A DNA stretch of 64,000 bases from VAZQ01 sp963702695 (GCA_963702695.1 CAVPDS010000023.1:114404-178403); one strand, 5' to 3'. Positions 1 through 11,089 are shown, counted from the stretch's first letter. The notes: generated by a model from the sequence alone, not told the origin. Numbers and translations: made by a program.

Positions 1-1425
1 TTCATCGCTATTGCGCTTGGTGGCTTTGGCCTGCTCGCGGCTATCGTCTTCCGCCACATGCGGCGGACCGCAGCCACGATCGCGGCCGGCGAGACCCGGC
101 TGCGCCATCTCGCGCTGCACGATCCGCTGTGCGGATTGCCCAACCGCATCTTCTTCGGCGAACGGCTCGAGGTGGCGATCGCCAAAGTACGAAGTGGAAG
201 TCCGCCGGCCGCCATCCTCTATATCGACCTTGATCATTTCAAGGATGTCAACGATACGCTCGGCCATCCGATCGGCGACGAGCTGATCCGCGGCGTCACC
301 CAGCGGCTCACGCGCACGTTGCGCGCCGATGACATCGTCGCCCGGCTCGGCGGCGATGAATTTGCCGTCATCACGTCCGCCGGCTCCGATCATGCGCAGT
401 TGCAGTCGATCGCGGGCCGCATCATCGCCGCGCTGTGTGCGCCTTATGGAATCAACGGACAGACCATCGTCATCGGCGCATCGATCGGAATCGCCGTCAT
501 CGACGAAAACATCGACGGCGCGGCCGACATCATGCGCCATGCCGACATGGCGCTCTATCGCGCCAAGAACGAAGGGCGCAACCGCGCCTGCATCTACGAC
601 AGCGCGATGGACGCGGACTTGCTCAAGCGCAAACTGCTCGAAGGCGACCTGCGCGCCGCGATCGAGAACGGCCAGCTCGACGTAGTGTATCAGCCGATCG
701 TGAACAACAGTGGTGAGACCGTTGTCGGGGTCGAGGCGCTGTGCCGCTGGCATCATCCCGAACGCGGCGAGGTCACGCCGGCCGAATTCATCCCGATTGC
801 GGAAAACAGCGGACTCATCATCCCGCTCGGCGAATTTGTGCTGCGCCGGGCTTGCACCGAAGGCAAGGCCTGGCCCGGCATCACGCTCGCTGTCAACGTT
901 TCGCCGCTTCAGTTCCGCCGCGCCGATTTCGTCGATGTGATCGAACGCATCCTGGCGGAGACCGGATTCGACCCGACCCGGCTCGAGCTTGAAGTCACCG
1001 AAAGCACGCTGCTCGGCAACGTCGACACCGCCGAGCTCGCCATGTTCCGCCTCAAGGCGCTGGGCGTGCGGCTCGCGCTCGATGACTTCGGCACCGGCTA
1101 TTCGAGCTTGCTCTATCTCCGCCGCTTCCCCTTCGACAAGCTCAAGATCGACCGCAGCTTCGTGCTCTCGATCGAGCGCGCAGCCGATGCCGCGGCGATC
1201 GTGCACGCAGTGGTCAGCCTCGGCCGCGGGCTCGGCATGAAGGTCACGGCCGAAGGCGTCGAGACCGCCGAGCAGCAGCTTTTCCTGCGTGCCGCCGGTG
1301 TCCACTCGATGCAGGGTTACCGCTTCGGCCGGCCCGACAGCGCGGCGGTGTTCAGCCGCCGGCTTGCCGCGCCCGGCTCCTTCAAGATCGCATCCGACGA
1401 GACCGGCCTGGCGATGGCCGGTTGA
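1..1425 (+). CDS. GGDEF-EAL cyclic-di-GMP enzyme, 5' end cut by window
   Basis: The reading frame is open from base 1, so the gene starts upstream of the window. The first 20 codons are hydrophobic and look like the last membrane segment. A GGDEF domain follows, with the intact motif GGDEF at 349-363 (context ARLGGDEFAVI). An EAL domain comes next, with its EAL triplet at 733-741 (context VGVEALCRWHHPE) and a later DDFGTGYSSL loop. GGDEF domains make cyclic-di-GMP and EAL domains hydrolyse it. Both active-site motifs look intact here, so the protein could be bifunctional or have one regulatory half. The missing N terminus probably holds a sensor. The stop codon at 1423-1425 directly abuts the stop codon of the convergent next gene. 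Confidence 0.93.
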   Translation, partial: FIAIALGGFGLLAAIVFRHMRRTAATIAAGETRLRHLALHDPLCGLPNRIFFGERLEVAIAKVRSGSPPAAILYIDLDHFKDVNDTLGHPIGDELIRGVTQRLTRTLRADDIVARLGGDEFAVITSAGSDHAQLQSIAGRIIAALCAPYGINGQTIVIGASIGIAVIDENIDGAADIMRHADMALYRAKNEGRNRACIYDSAMDADLLKRKLLEGDLRAAIENGQLDVVYQPIVNNSGETVVGVEALCRWHHPERGEVTPAEFIPIAENSGLIIPLGEFVLRRACTEGKAWPGITLAVNVSPLQFRRADFVDVIERILAETGFDPTRLELEVTESTLLGNVDTAELAMFRLKALGVRLALDDFGTGYSSLLYLRRFPFDKLKIDRSFVLSIERAADAAAIVHAVVSLGRGLGMKVTAEGVETAEQQLFLRAAGVHSMQGYRFGRPDSAAVFSRRLAAPGSFKIASDETGLAMAG

Positions 1426-2412
1426 TCAATCGAGCTTGAGCCCGATCGATCTGATGATCGGCGTCCACCGCGTGATCTCTTCCTCGACAAAGCGATGCGT
1501 CTTTTCAGGGGTGGAATCGAGCACGGGCTCGAAACCCGATGCCACCAGGATCTGCTGGAAGTCACGATCGGCGACGGCAACACGGGTCGCCGCCGCGATC
1601 TGTGCGATGAACGGCTGCGGCGTGCGTGCCGGCGCGAACAGGCCGATGAAATTTCGCGAGATCATGCCGGGCAGGCCCGCTTCGATCGCCGTCGGAATAT
1701 CGGGTGCCGCCTTGAGACGCTCGGGACTAGACACTGCGAGCATGCGCAGCTTGCCGGCCTTGTGCAATTCGAGCACCTGCCCGGTCACGTTCGACATGAT
1801 CATCGGAATTTGTCCGGCGAGCAGATCGGTGATTGCCAGTCCTGCACCCCGGTAAGGGACGTGAACGATGTCGATGCCGGTGAGCGATTTGAGCATCTCG
1901 CCAGTCAGGTGATTGCCCGAACCCACGCCGGCCGATCCGTAGGAGAGCTTGCCGGGATTCTTCTTCGCGTAATCGATTAGCTCCTTCAGCGTCTGCACCG
2001 GCAGCGATGGATGGACGACGATGGTGAAGGCCGTGACGACCACGACGGAGATCGCGTCGAAATCCTTGATCGGATCGTAGGGCGTGTGAGCAGCCGCAAT
2101 TGGATTGATCACCAACGGTCCGATACCAGCGAGCAGGAGCGTGTAGCCGTCCGGCTGGGCGCGGGCGGCGGTGGCAGCTCCGAGCGCGCCGCCGGCGCCA
2201 CCCTGGTTCTCCACGATGACCGTACCGAGCAACGGCTTCATCTTCTCGGACCAGGGCCTCCCGACCGCGTCATACACGCCACCGGGAGGAAACGGGATCA
2301 CCAGCCGGATCGGGCGCTCGGGATATTTCCCTTGCGCCACGGCGACGGCAGGCAGCAGCGCGCGAGCCGATACCGCCGCCAGGCCAAGGGCCAGAACGTC
2401 ACGCCGCTTCAT
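1426..2412 (-). CDS. TctC/Bug-family periplasmic substrate-binding protein
   Basis: The product has about 328 residues. It opens with a signal peptide (MKRRDVLALGL...VAVAQ), then the family's typical first strand, YPERPIRLVIPFPPGG, and later VENQGGAGG and VHVPYRGAG, which line the ligand pocket of Bug proteins. The ATG at 2410-2412 is preferred over an upstream in-frame start at 2478 because a GGAGGGG ribosome site precedes it and the signal peptide begins there. Bug proteins capture carboxylates or other small organic acids in the periplasm. No TctA or TctB membrane partner is next to it, which is common for this family. The ligand cannot be told from sequence. Confidence 0.9.
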   Translation of the reverse strand: MKRRDVLALGLAAVSARALLPAVAVAQGKYPERPIRLVIPFPPGGVYDAVGRPWSEKMKPLLGTVIVENQGGAGGALGAATAARAQPDGYTLLLAGIGPLVINPIAAAHTPYDPIKDFDAISVVVVTAFTIVVHPSLPVQTLKELIDYAKKNPGKLSYGSAGVGSGNHLTGEMLKSLTGIDIVHVPYRGAGLAITDLLAGQIPMIMSNVTGQVLELHKAGKLRMLAVSSPERLKAAPDIPTAIEAGLPGMISRNFIGLFAPARTPQPFIAQIAAATRVAVADRDFQQILVASGFEPVLDSTPEKTHRFVEEEITRWTPIIRSIGLKLD

Positions 2413-2531
2413 CGCCGTCCCCTCCGTTGCAATCGGGCCCAGGATAACCTGCAAGTCCGGCTTCCGACACTGGCGCATTGCCTATGGCCGCCGGCAATGA
2501 CGATAATGAGCCATCATCGGGAGGACCTGCC

Positions 2532-3296
2532 ATGGCAGTCTTGCAAAAAATCGCGATCGTCACCGGCGCCGGCACCGGCATCGGCAAGGCGGTCGCACTG
2601 GCGCTGATGAAGGAGCGCTATGCGGTCGTGCTCGCCGGCCGGCGCCGGGACAAGCTCGATGAAACAGCCGCCGAAGGCCATGCGCTCGGCGGGCAAGGCC
2701 TGGTGGTCCCGACCGACGTGAGCGATCCCGCCTCGGTGAAGGCGCTGTTTGGCAAGACCAAGGAGTCGTTCGGCCGCCTCGACGTGCTGTTCAACAATGC
2801 CGGCATCGGCGCGCCGGCAATGCCGATGGAAGACCTGCCGCTCGACACCTGGAGGAAGGTCGTCGATACCAATCTCACCGGCCTGTTCCTGTGCACGCAG
2901 GAAGCAATCCGATTGATGAAGGCGCAGGACCCACGCGGCGGGCGCATCATCAACAACGGCTCGATCTCCGCACACACGCCGCGCCCGCGCTCGGTCGCCT
3001 ACACCGCCACCAAGCATGCCGTGACCGGTCTCACCAAGCAGACGGCGCTCGACTGCCGCGGCGAGGATATCTGCTGCGGCCAGATCGATATCGGAAACGC
3101 CGCGACGCCCTTGACCGAGCGCATGGTGCAAGGCCAGGGCGTCCTGCAGCCGGATGGCCGTACGATGGTCGAGTTGCGCATGAACGCCGACGATGTCGGC
3201 CGCGCCGTCGTCTACATGGCGAGCCTCTCGCTCGACACCAATGTGCTGTTCATGACCGTGATGGCGAATTTGATGCCGTTTGTGGGCAGGGGATAG
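2532..3296 (+). CDS. Short-chain dehydrogenase/reductase (SDR)
   Basis: This is a 254-residue classical SDR that uses NAD(P)H to oxidise or reduce an alcohol/ketone pair. The nucleotide-binding motif TGAGTGIG is near residue 12, NNAG follows the fourth strand, and the catalytic Ser (NGSIS) and YTATK (Tyr-xxx-Lys) are in place. The ATG at 2532 has a GGGAGGA ribosome site. An upstream in-frame ATG at 2478 is less likely. It is transcribed divergently from the TctC gene, and the pair may serve one catabolic function, although the substrate is unknown. Confidence 0.9.
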   Translation: MAVLQKIAIVTGAGTGIGKAVALALMKERYAVVLAGRRRDKLDETAAEGHALGGQGLVVPTDVSDPASVKALFGKTKESFGRLDVLFNNAGIGAPAMPMEDLPLDTWRKVVDTNLTGLFLCTQEAIRLMKAQDPRGGRIINNGSISAHTPRPRSVAYTATKHAVTGLTKQTALDCRGEDICCGQIDIGNAATPLTERMVQGQGVLQPDGRTMVELRMNADDVGRAVVYMASLSLDTNVLFMTVMANLMPFVGRG

Positions 3297-3524
3297 GCGT
3301 GCAAGTCGGAGGCCGGATGTAGCCATTGGCGGCCGTCGAAACATCGGGAGGAGCTCACCCCTTACCAAGGTATGAACCGAACCTTGCTCAAAATCGGCTT
3401 GGGAATCGGGCGGCAGACAATCGCGGCTGAAAACTAATCGAGGACACTCAACTTCAGGCAACTGCGAAGTCCAGGCGGAGTGCGGACATGAGGCGTTCAA
3501 ACGGGCGGCGTCGTCAGCACCGAG

Positions 3525-3893
3525 CTAAACGGCAATCTTGACCTTGGCGCCCGCTCTCACCTTGGCGAGCGCCTTCACGTCGCCGATCGCTCGCGCGAAG
3601 ATGTTGCACGGGCTGGCGAGGCGGCATTCATCGCCCTGCGAGATCGGAGTACGGCCGAAACCGATGGCGATGCAGTGGCCGTCCGGCCAGTAGGCGATTT
3701 CGCCCGGCGTGATGATCGCGCGTGCGTCTTCCTCGCGTGCGAGCTTCACCGGCACCTCGAAATAAACTTCCTCGCCCCAGGTCTGCGCCGAGGACGTAAG
3801 CGGCAAGGCCGTCGCGATGGCCTGCGCTGTCGGGGTGTCCAGAAGCTCGGCCTCGAGGGTGATCGAGCCGAAATCGAAGCGGATGCGGGCCAC
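3525..3893 (-). CDS. Cyclophilin-like fold protein (TM1367/DUF369-like)
   Basis: The product is a small 122-residue protein. The stretch VYFEVPVKLAREEDARAIIT, then GEIAYWPDGHCIAIGFG and GRTPIS, matches the cyclophilin-like beta-barrel family described for Thermotoga TM1367. Members lack a proven role and often sit beside metabolic genes. A GTG start at 3891-3893 is chosen because GGGGAGAA precedes it at good spacing. An in-frame upstream ATG would add 16 residues with no family similarity. The gene is divergent from the nucleoside transporter, about 107 bases away. Confidence 0.7.
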   Translation of the reverse strand: MARIRFDFGSITLEAELLDTPTAQAIATALPLTSSAQTWGEEVYFEVPVKLAREEDARAIITPGEIAYWPDGHCIAIGFGRTPISQGDECRLASPCNIFARAIGDVKALAKVRAGAKVKIAV

Positions 3894-4000
3894 GCAGTTC
3901 TCCCCAGGGGTGTTGCCGGGCTTGATCCGGCCATCCATCATGCTGGTCGACTCGTTACAATCGCGGGATGGGCGCGCGGGTCAAGCCTGCGCCAGGGCCG

Positions 4001-5251
4001 ATGCAAAAGCTTCAATCTGCGCTCGGTATTGCAGCGCTGCTGGCGATCGCCTGGCTTATCAGCGAAAACCGCCGCGCGGTGTCATGGCGGCAAGCCGGCA
4101 TCAGCCTGATCGTCACGCTGGTGACCGCCGTCATTTTCCTCAAGATTCCACAGGCGGCGGCGGCTTTCGTCGCTGTCAACGAAGCGGTGGATGCGATCGC
4201 GGCGGCGACACGGGAAGGCACGTCGTTCGTGTTCGGATACGTCGGTGGCGGCCCCCTCCCCTTCGAGCTGAAGGCGCCGGGCGCCGAGTTCAGCCTTGCG
4301 TTCCAGGCGCTGCCCGTCCTGCTGGTGATGAGCGTGCTGACCAGCCTGCTGTTCTACTGGCGCATCCTGCCGCCAATCGTGCGCGGCTTCGCGTGGCTGC
4401 TCGAACGCACGATCGGAATCGGAGGCGCGGTCGGGCTTTCGACCGCGGCCAATATCTTCCTCGGCATGGTCGAGGCGCCGTTGTTCATCCGGCCCTATCT
4501 CGCCGGCCTGACCCGCGGTGAATTGTTCATCGTCATGACCGGCGGCATGGCCGGCATTGCCGGCACCGTGCTGGTGGTCTACGCGACCATGCTCGGCCCG
4601 ATCATTCCCGGCGCCGCAGGCCATCTCGTGGTCGCCTCGGTGCTCGGGGCGCCGGCGGCGATTCTCATGAGCCTCATCATGGTGCCGGACACAGTCGAGA
4701 AGCACACCGAACCATTCGCCGTCGAACTGGAGCAGACGGCTTCGAGCACCATGGACGCCATCGTCAAGGGCACCGGAGCCGGGCTTGAGCTCCTGCTCAA
4801 CATCTGCGCGATGCTGATCGTGCTGGTGGCGCTCGTGCATCTGGTCAACGCGATCCTGGGCGCGCTACCGGACGTCGACGGCGCGCCAATCTCGATGCAG
4901 CGCCTGCTCGGCGTGGTCATGGCCCCGATTTGCTGGCTGATGGGCATTCCGTGGAGCGAGGCGACCACCGCCGGTCGGCTGATGGGGATCAAGACCATCC
5001 TCAATGAATTCATCGCCTATGTGGAGCTGTCGAAGCTACCCCCGGAGGCGCTCGACGCACGCTCGCGGCTGATCATGCTCTATGCGATGTGCGGCTTCGC
5101 CAATTTCGGCTCGCTCGGGATCATGATCGCCGGGCTCGGAACGATGGCGCCGACGCGGCGCAAGGACGTGATCTCGCTCGGCATCAAATCGATCGTCGGC
5201 GGCACGCTGGCCACCTGCCTGATTGGGGCAATCGTCGGGTTGCTGAACTGA
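4001..5251 (+). CDS. Concentrative nucleoside transporter (NupC/CNT family)
   Basis: The product is an integral membrane protein of about 416 residues with many hydrophobic helices. It has family landmarks FVFGYVGGGPLPF, LGMVEAPLFIRPYL and TGGMAGIAGTVLVVYA, where CNT proteins bind nucleoside and sodium or protons. A later KTILNEFIAY also fits the family. The ATG at 4001 aligns with the short N terminus of known NupC proteins. An in-frame ATG at 3968 would add 11 residues, and neither start has a strong ribosome site. The likely role is uptake of nucleosides or related compounds across the inner membrane. Confidence 0.88.
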   Translation: MQKLQSALGIAALLAIAWLISENRRAVSWRQAGISLIVTLVTAVIFLKIPQAAAAFVAVNEAVDAIAAATREGTSFVFGYVGGGPLPFELKAPGAEFSLAFQALPVLLVMSVLTSLLFYWRILPPIVRGFAWLLERTIGIGGAVGLSTAANIFLGMVEAPLFIRPYLAGLTRGELFIVMTGGMAGIAGTVLVVYATMLGPIIPGAAGHLVVASVLGAPAAILMSLIMVPDTVEKHTEPFAVELEQTASSTMDAIVKGTGAGLELLLNICAMLIVLVALVHLVNAILGALPDVDGAPISMQRLLGVVMAPICWLMGIPWSEATTAGRLMGIKTILNEFIAYVELSKLPPEALDARSRLIMLYAMCGFANFGSLGIMIAGLGTMAPTRRKDVISLGIKSIVGGTLATCLIGAIVGLLN

Positions 5252-5310
5252 CCTATCGATCCGCGCACCGAGCCATTACAGTCGCCTCGCCCACCGGAGC
5301 GAGCGATGCA

Positions 5311-6843
5311 ATGGAAGACCAGCTTCACCAACATTCCGTCGCTACCACCGTTTCCGAGCCGACGCCGGTCGGCTGGCGCGACCTGCGCGAATGGATCAGT
5401 CTGATCGAGGCCAATGGCCTGCTCAAGCGCATCAGTGCTCCCGTCAATCCCGACGAGGAACTGGCCGCGATCACCTACATGGCGACGCGCCGGGAAGACG
5501 CGCCCGCGCTCCTGTTCAACAACTTCCCCGGCGACCGTTCCGGCGCGAGCGTGCTGATCAATCTGCTCGGATCGAGCAAGGAACGTTATGCGCTCGCAGT
5601 CGGGCTCGATCCCAACTTGCCGATCTCCGAAATGATCGCCGAGAGCCGCGAGATCATGCGCCGGCGCATTCCGCCATGCCGCATCCCGAAACAGTCTGCG
5701 CCGGTGAACGAGATCGTCCTGCGCGACGAAGAGATCGACCTCACACAATTCCCGATCCCCAAATTCTGGCCGGGCGACGGCGGGCGCTATATCGGCACCG
5801 CCGATGTCACGCTGACGGCGCAGCCGGAAACCGGCCGCATCAATGTCGGCGTCTATCGGCAGATGCTGCACGGCCCACGACGGATCGGCCTCTACTGCTC
5901 ACCGGGCAAGCACGCCCTGCTTGATCGCGACGGCTGGTGGAAGCGCGGACAGTCCTGCGAGGTGATCGCGGCCTACGGCATCGATCCGGTCCTTTTCATG
6001 CTGGGCGCGCAGGTGTTCGGCATCAAGGACTCCGAACTCGACGTCGCCGGCGGCATCATGGGCCGCGCGGTCGAACTCACGGAGGCCGAATGCGTGAGCC
6101 TGCCTATCCCCGCACATGCGGAGCTGGTGATCGAGGGCGTGCTGCATCCCGGCGAATCCGAGGAAGAAGGACCGCTCGGCGAATTCACCGGCTACTACGG
6201 GCGCGAGCGCGGACCGCAGCCCGTGATCGAAGTCAAGGCGCTGCATCACCGCCGCGCGCCGATCCTGACCGCCGCGCTGATGGCGAAGTATCCCTCCTGC
6301 GAGATCGGCGCCTATTACGCGATCATGCGCTCGGCCCGCATCCTCGACGATCTCGAACGCATCGGTGTGCCGGGTGTGCTGGCGGCTTACGCCCACCCGG
6401 CCGCGGCGTCTGGGTGGGGTATTGTGGTCGTGTCGCTGCAGCAGCAGTACGCCGGGCATGCCGCGCAGGTGCTCGCGCTGACGGCGCAGTGCCCGGCGGC
6501 GGCGTACTACACCAAATGGATCATCGCGGTCGACGAGGATGTCGATCCCACCGACTTCAACGAAGTGATGTGGGCGCTCAGCACACGCTGCAACCCGGCC
6601 GACGATCTCGACGTGCTGCGCAACACCTGGTCGACCGGGCTTGATCCCAGCCAGTACCCGCCGGAGAATCGCCCCTACGGGTCGAAGGTGCTGATCAATG
6701 CGTGCAAGCCGCACCAGGCAATCAAGCAATTTCCCGCAGCCACGCTGCTACGGCGCTCGGTTTACGAGCGCACGGCCATGCGCTGGCCGGAGCTTGGTTT
6801 CGCCGATCCGCCCCCCAAGCTCACCAGCTTCCATGGCGAATAG
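5311..6843 (+). CDS. UbiD-family decarboxylase
   Basis: The 510-residue product belongs to the UbiD family of prenylated-FMN-dependent decarboxylases, which act on aromatic or alpha,beta-unsaturated acids. Landmarks are DLREWISLIEANGLLKRI at the N terminus, the acidic active-site segment EEEGPLGEFTGYYG, and ILTAALMAKYPSCEIGAYYA. The ATG at 5311 follows a GGAGCGAG stretch. No ubiX-like flavin prenyltransferase is seen nearby, so the cofactor must come from elsewhere in the genome. The position after a transporter and away from ubiquinone genes suggests a catabolic member, not ubiquinone biosynthesis. This is an inference. Confidence 0.88.
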   Translation: MEDQLHQHSVATTVSEPTPVGWRDLREWISLIEANGLLKRISAPVNPDEELAAITYMATRREDAPALLFNNFPGDRSGASVLINLLGSSKERYALAVGLDPNLPISEMIAESREIMRRRIPPCRIPKQSAPVNEIVLRDEEIDLTQFPIPKFWPGDGGRYIGTADVTLTAQPETGRINVGVYRQMLHGPRRIGLYCSPGKHALLDRDGWWKRGQSCEVIAAYGIDPVLFMLGAQVFGIKDSELDVAGGIMGRAVELTEAECVSLPIPAHAELVIEGVLHPGESEEEGPLGEFTGYYGRERGPQPVIEVKALHHRRAPILTAALMAKYPSCEIGAYYAIMRSARILDDLERIGVPGVLAAYAHPAAASGWGIVVVSLQQQYAGHAAQVLALTAQCPAAAYYTKWIIAVDEDVDPTDFNEVMWALSTRCNPADDLDVLRNTWSTGLDPSQYPPENRPYGSKVLINACKPHQAIKQFPAATLLRRSVYERTAMRWPELGFADPPPKLTSFHGE

Positions 6844-6877
6844 TCGCGGTGCCTGATCCGGTGCCCGTTGGCGGCTT

Positions 6878-7147
6878 TCAGTTCAACTTGAACTCGCCAT
6901 CGATCGATCGAATTTCCGCCGGCTTGATCAGCCGCGCGTGGGCGACCGTCACGGAATGCAACGGGCCTTCAAGTTGCTCCAGCCAGAAATTCAGAAAACG
7001 GTTCAGTACGGGAAACCTTGGGCAGAGGTCGTAGTCCTGCCAGACGTAGGTTTGCAGCAGCCATGGGTGGTCCGGCCTGCGGTAGAGGATGCGCGCCGTG
7101 GTGAGCCCATAGCCTTCGAGTTGCCGTTTGAAGTTCTCCGAGACCAT
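6878..7147 (-). CDS. usg: Usg-family small protein
   Basis: This 89-residue protein reads like the Usg family of alphaproteobacteria: GYGLTTARILYRRPDHPWLLQ followed by WQDYDL and GPLHSV, ending in IDGEFKLN. Its biochemical role is unknown. The ATG at 7145-7147 has an excellent AAGGAGGG ribosome site, so an upstream in-frame ATG at 7183 is not used. It is transcribed away from groES and does not share its promoter. Confidence 0.85.
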   Translation of the reverse strand: MVSENFKRQLEGYGLTTARILYRRPDHPWLLQTYVWQDYDLCPRFPVLNRFLNFWLEQLEGPLHSVTVAHARLIKPAEIRSIDGEFKLN

Positions 7148-7294
7148 CTTGCCCTCCTTCCAATTCACGCTCCTAGTTTCCATTGATGGAGCCCCACTGA
7201 CAAGTCAAAAATTGAATTTAGTTCCTAATTTCAAGGCGTTAGCAGCATCAGCGCCCAATTGCTGACAGCTCACGTTAACCATGAAGCTGATTTG

Positions 7295-7321
7295 CTAGCA
7301 GTCCATAGGGCCGAGTGCCAA
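7295..7321. promoter_or_regulatory. CIRCE-like HrcA operator upstream of groES
   Basis: CTAGCAGTC, nine bases, then GAGTGCCAA. The consensus is TTAGCACTC-N9-GAGTGCTAA. The right half matches 8 of 9 and the left half 7 of 9, with exact N9 spacing. CIRCE binds the HrcA repressor. It lies about 130 bases before the groES start and just upstream of the RpoH-type promoter, which is a less usual place than over the start site. Confidence 0.65.
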
Positions 7322-7338
7322 AAATTTTGCTCACCCCT

Positions 7339-7367
7339 CTTGCGGCCATCGGGGCGGTAGCCTATGT
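7339..7367 (+). promoter_or_regulatory. Probable RpoH (sigma32) promoter of groESL
   Basis: CTTG at 7339-7342, an 18-base spacer, then CCTATGT at 7361-7367. This fits the alphaproteobacterial heat-shock pattern CTTG-N17/18-CYTATNT. Transcription would start about 75-80 bases before groES. Confidence 0.6.
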
Positions 7368-7452
7368 CGCGGTCAGACGGCTGGGAGGGGATTGATTTCC
7401 ACCGGCCGTTCCGCCCAAAAAGATAACGTTCTCAATATAATAGGAGACGAGC

Positions 7453-7767
7453 ATGAAATTTCGCCCGCTTCACGACCGTGTCGTCGTCAAGCGTATCGAT
7501 GCCGAGGCGAAAAGCGCTGGCGGCATCATTATCCCCGATACCGCCAAGGAAAAGCCCTCCCAGGGTGAAGTCGTCGCCGTCGGCCCCGGTGGCCGCGACG
7601 AGGCCGGCAAGCTGATCCCGCTCGATCTGAAGGTTGGCGAGCGCGTGTTGTTCGGCAAGTGGTCGGGGACCGAAGTGAAGATCGATGGCGAGGATCTCCT
7701 GATCATGAAGGAGTCCGACATCCTGGGCGTGCTCGATGAGACCGCCGCCCGCAAGAAGGCCGCCTGA
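7453..7767 (+). CDS. groES: Co-chaperonin GroES
   Basis: This is a 104-residue GroES. It starts MKFRPLHDRVVVKRID and has the mobile-loop region GGIIIPDTAKEKPSQG, which docks on GroEL. The C-terminal GTEVKIDGEDLLIMKESDILG is typical. A GGAGACGAGC ribosome site precedes the ATG. It is followed after 43 bases by groEL, as in the standard operon. It caps the GroEL folding chamber in the cytoplasm. A heat-shock-type promoter and a CIRCE-like site lie upstream. Confidence 0.98.
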   Translation: MKFRPLHDRVVVKRIDAEAKSAGGIIIPDTAKEKPSQGEVVAVGPGGRDEAGKLIPLDLKVGERVLFGKWSGTEVKIDGEDLLIMKESDILGVLDETAARKKAA

Positions 7768-7810
7768 CCGGCGCCGCCGACCCCTCTCATTTCATCAAAG
7801 GAAGCAGACA

Positions 7811-9445
<1,635 letters not shown>

Positions 9446-9470
9446 TCAGCGCTAACCTGATCGAATACCG

Positions 9471-9503
9471 AAGGGCGCGGCGAAGGCTGCGCCCTTTTGT
9501 TTG
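9471..9503 (+). terminator. Rho-independent terminator after groEL
   Basis: AAGGGCGC at 9471-9478 pairs with GCGCCCTT at 9489-9496 across a 10-base loop, followed by TTGTTTG. It lies 25 bases past the groEL stop. Confidence 0.8.
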
Positions 9504-9532
9504 GTTCATGGCCGGCACGAAGCCCCAACCAG

Positions 9533-9754
9533 TCAGGCCGCGTTCCGACGAGTAGCGCGCTTGCCATTGGACGCACTCTTGGGCCGACGGGCTGTGACGC
9601 GCTTTCCGTAAGGCGGCGCGGCACTCAAACGCTCCATCATCACCAGGCGCTCAGCCTCCAGCCAGTGGTCATTCGCGCATCCCTCGACGCGGCCACTCAG
9701 CGTCCAGATGTCATAGGCGCGATCGCGGATTTGCTGCTCCAAGTCGCTCATCAT
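9533..9754 (-). CDS. DUF2934 small protein
   Basis: This 73-residue protein carries a DUF2934 helix pair: IRDRAYDIWTLSGRVEG followed by HWLEAERLV. The basic tail is rich in Arg, Lys and Ala. The ATG at 9752-9754 has GAGGAA nine bases upstream, and an ATG one codon later is also possible. A longer in-frame ORF reaching to 9949 is unlikely because the extra part has no family similarity. The function of DUF2934 proteins is unknown. They are common in rhizobia. Confidence 0.75.
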   Translation of the reverse strand: MMSDLEQQIRDRAYDIWTLSGRVEGCANDHWLEAERLVMMERLSAAPPYGKRVTARRPKSASNGKRATRRNAA

Positions 9755-9945
9755 GACGACCATTTCCTCGTTCGTGGGACCTGCCCGGAAGTAACTTCGC
9801 GTAGTTAGCGAAAGGTTAACAGCGCAGCCTTTGTCTTTGTTCCTGCTGCTGATTCTTTGCGCAATCCACTCACTTCCGCGCCGCATCTTTGTACATTGCA
9901 TATGCGAAGGGCCGCGTTGCAGCGACCCTTCTTCTTGCAGCGCCC

Positions 9946-11089
9946 TCACGCCTTCTCGTCCGCCTTCAAGCGCACGAGCTTGGTGAGCAGCGCGTCGAAG
10001 CCCGCGCCGTCGCCGGCATGGAGGTCGATGCGGCCGACCTTCTCGACCAGCCGCTCGATCGACTCGAGCTCCTTGAGACGCAGAAGCAGCGGGTTGTCCT
10101 CCATCAGCTTCGCAGTGTTGAGGAGCGAACGCGTTGCCGCGGTCTCCTCCTGGCGGCGGATCAGGTTGGCCTTGGCGGTGCGCTCCGCCTCCACCACCTT
10201 GTTGACCAGCTCGCGGATCTCACCCGGCAGGATCACGTCCTTGACGCCGAGCTCGGTCACCTCGATGCCGGTCTCCGCGAGACGCTCGCGCACGTAGGCG
10301 CGAAGCTCCGCGTCGAGCGCGTTCTTGGCCGACAGCACCTCGTCGAGCGTGCGCGACGCCACCGCCTCGCGGATCGCGAACTGCACCAGCCGGTACAGAA
10401 ACGCATCCACGTCGGGCACCGCCGACACCATGCGCTCCGGATCGCCGATCCGGCGGAACGCGGTGAGCGTCACGCGCAGCGCGATGCGGTCCTTGGTCAG
10501 CATCTCCTGGGCGGTGATCTCCACCGCCTGCGGACGCAGGTCGAAGCGCTTGACCTCGATCTTGCGGCCGACCGTCCAGAACGCGTGCCGGCCCGGCGCG
10601 AGCCGCTCCACGAGCCGGCCCTCGATGGTAGAGGAGACCCGCCTCGTGGTTCTCGACCACGTGCTCGACCACGAGCGTGTTGCGCTCGCGCGTGATCATC
10701 GCGAGATGGCGCGGGGCGACCTTCGGATCGCGGGCGACGTCGATGCGCTCGACCTCGACGCGCGTCGCGACCTTCCAGAACACGCGGGTCTGCCACGGAC
10801 CCATGAGGTGCATCGGCCGGCCGTCGAGGCTGAGGATCGCGACCTCGTCGGCCTTGGTCTCGACCGCCTCGAACAGCTCCGCCGCGAGATCCGGCCGTGC
10901 CGACTTGAGCACGGCATAGCGGTCCGATGCGAACTCGGTACGCACGACATTGTGCAGTTCGGTGGTCAGATCGCCGGCCGGGTCGAACAGCGTATGGCGG
11001 CCCGGCTCGAGCACCCGCTCGATCCGGCCGTTGCGCGACAGGAGGGCGCGCTCGCCGTCCTTGACCGTCACGCGCAACGTCAACATCAT
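9946..11089 (-). pseudogene. Slipin (SPFH/band-7) protein with a single-base frameshift
   Basis: Two overlapping frames together make one slipin. The N-terminal 154 residues (from MMLTLRVTVKDG to NHEAGLLY) read from 11089. Removing one G of the GG at 10627-10628 (plus strand) joins them to IEGRLVERLAPGRHAFWTVG and the rest of the SPFH domain, ending at 9946. The rebuilt protein has about 380 residues. SPFH proteins form membrane-associated oligomers and are linked to membrane microdomains and protease control. A good ribosome site (AAGGAGA) precedes 11089. The break is either a real inactivating mutation or a sequence error. The codon pattern is intact on both sides, so any mutation is recent. 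Confidence 0.8.
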
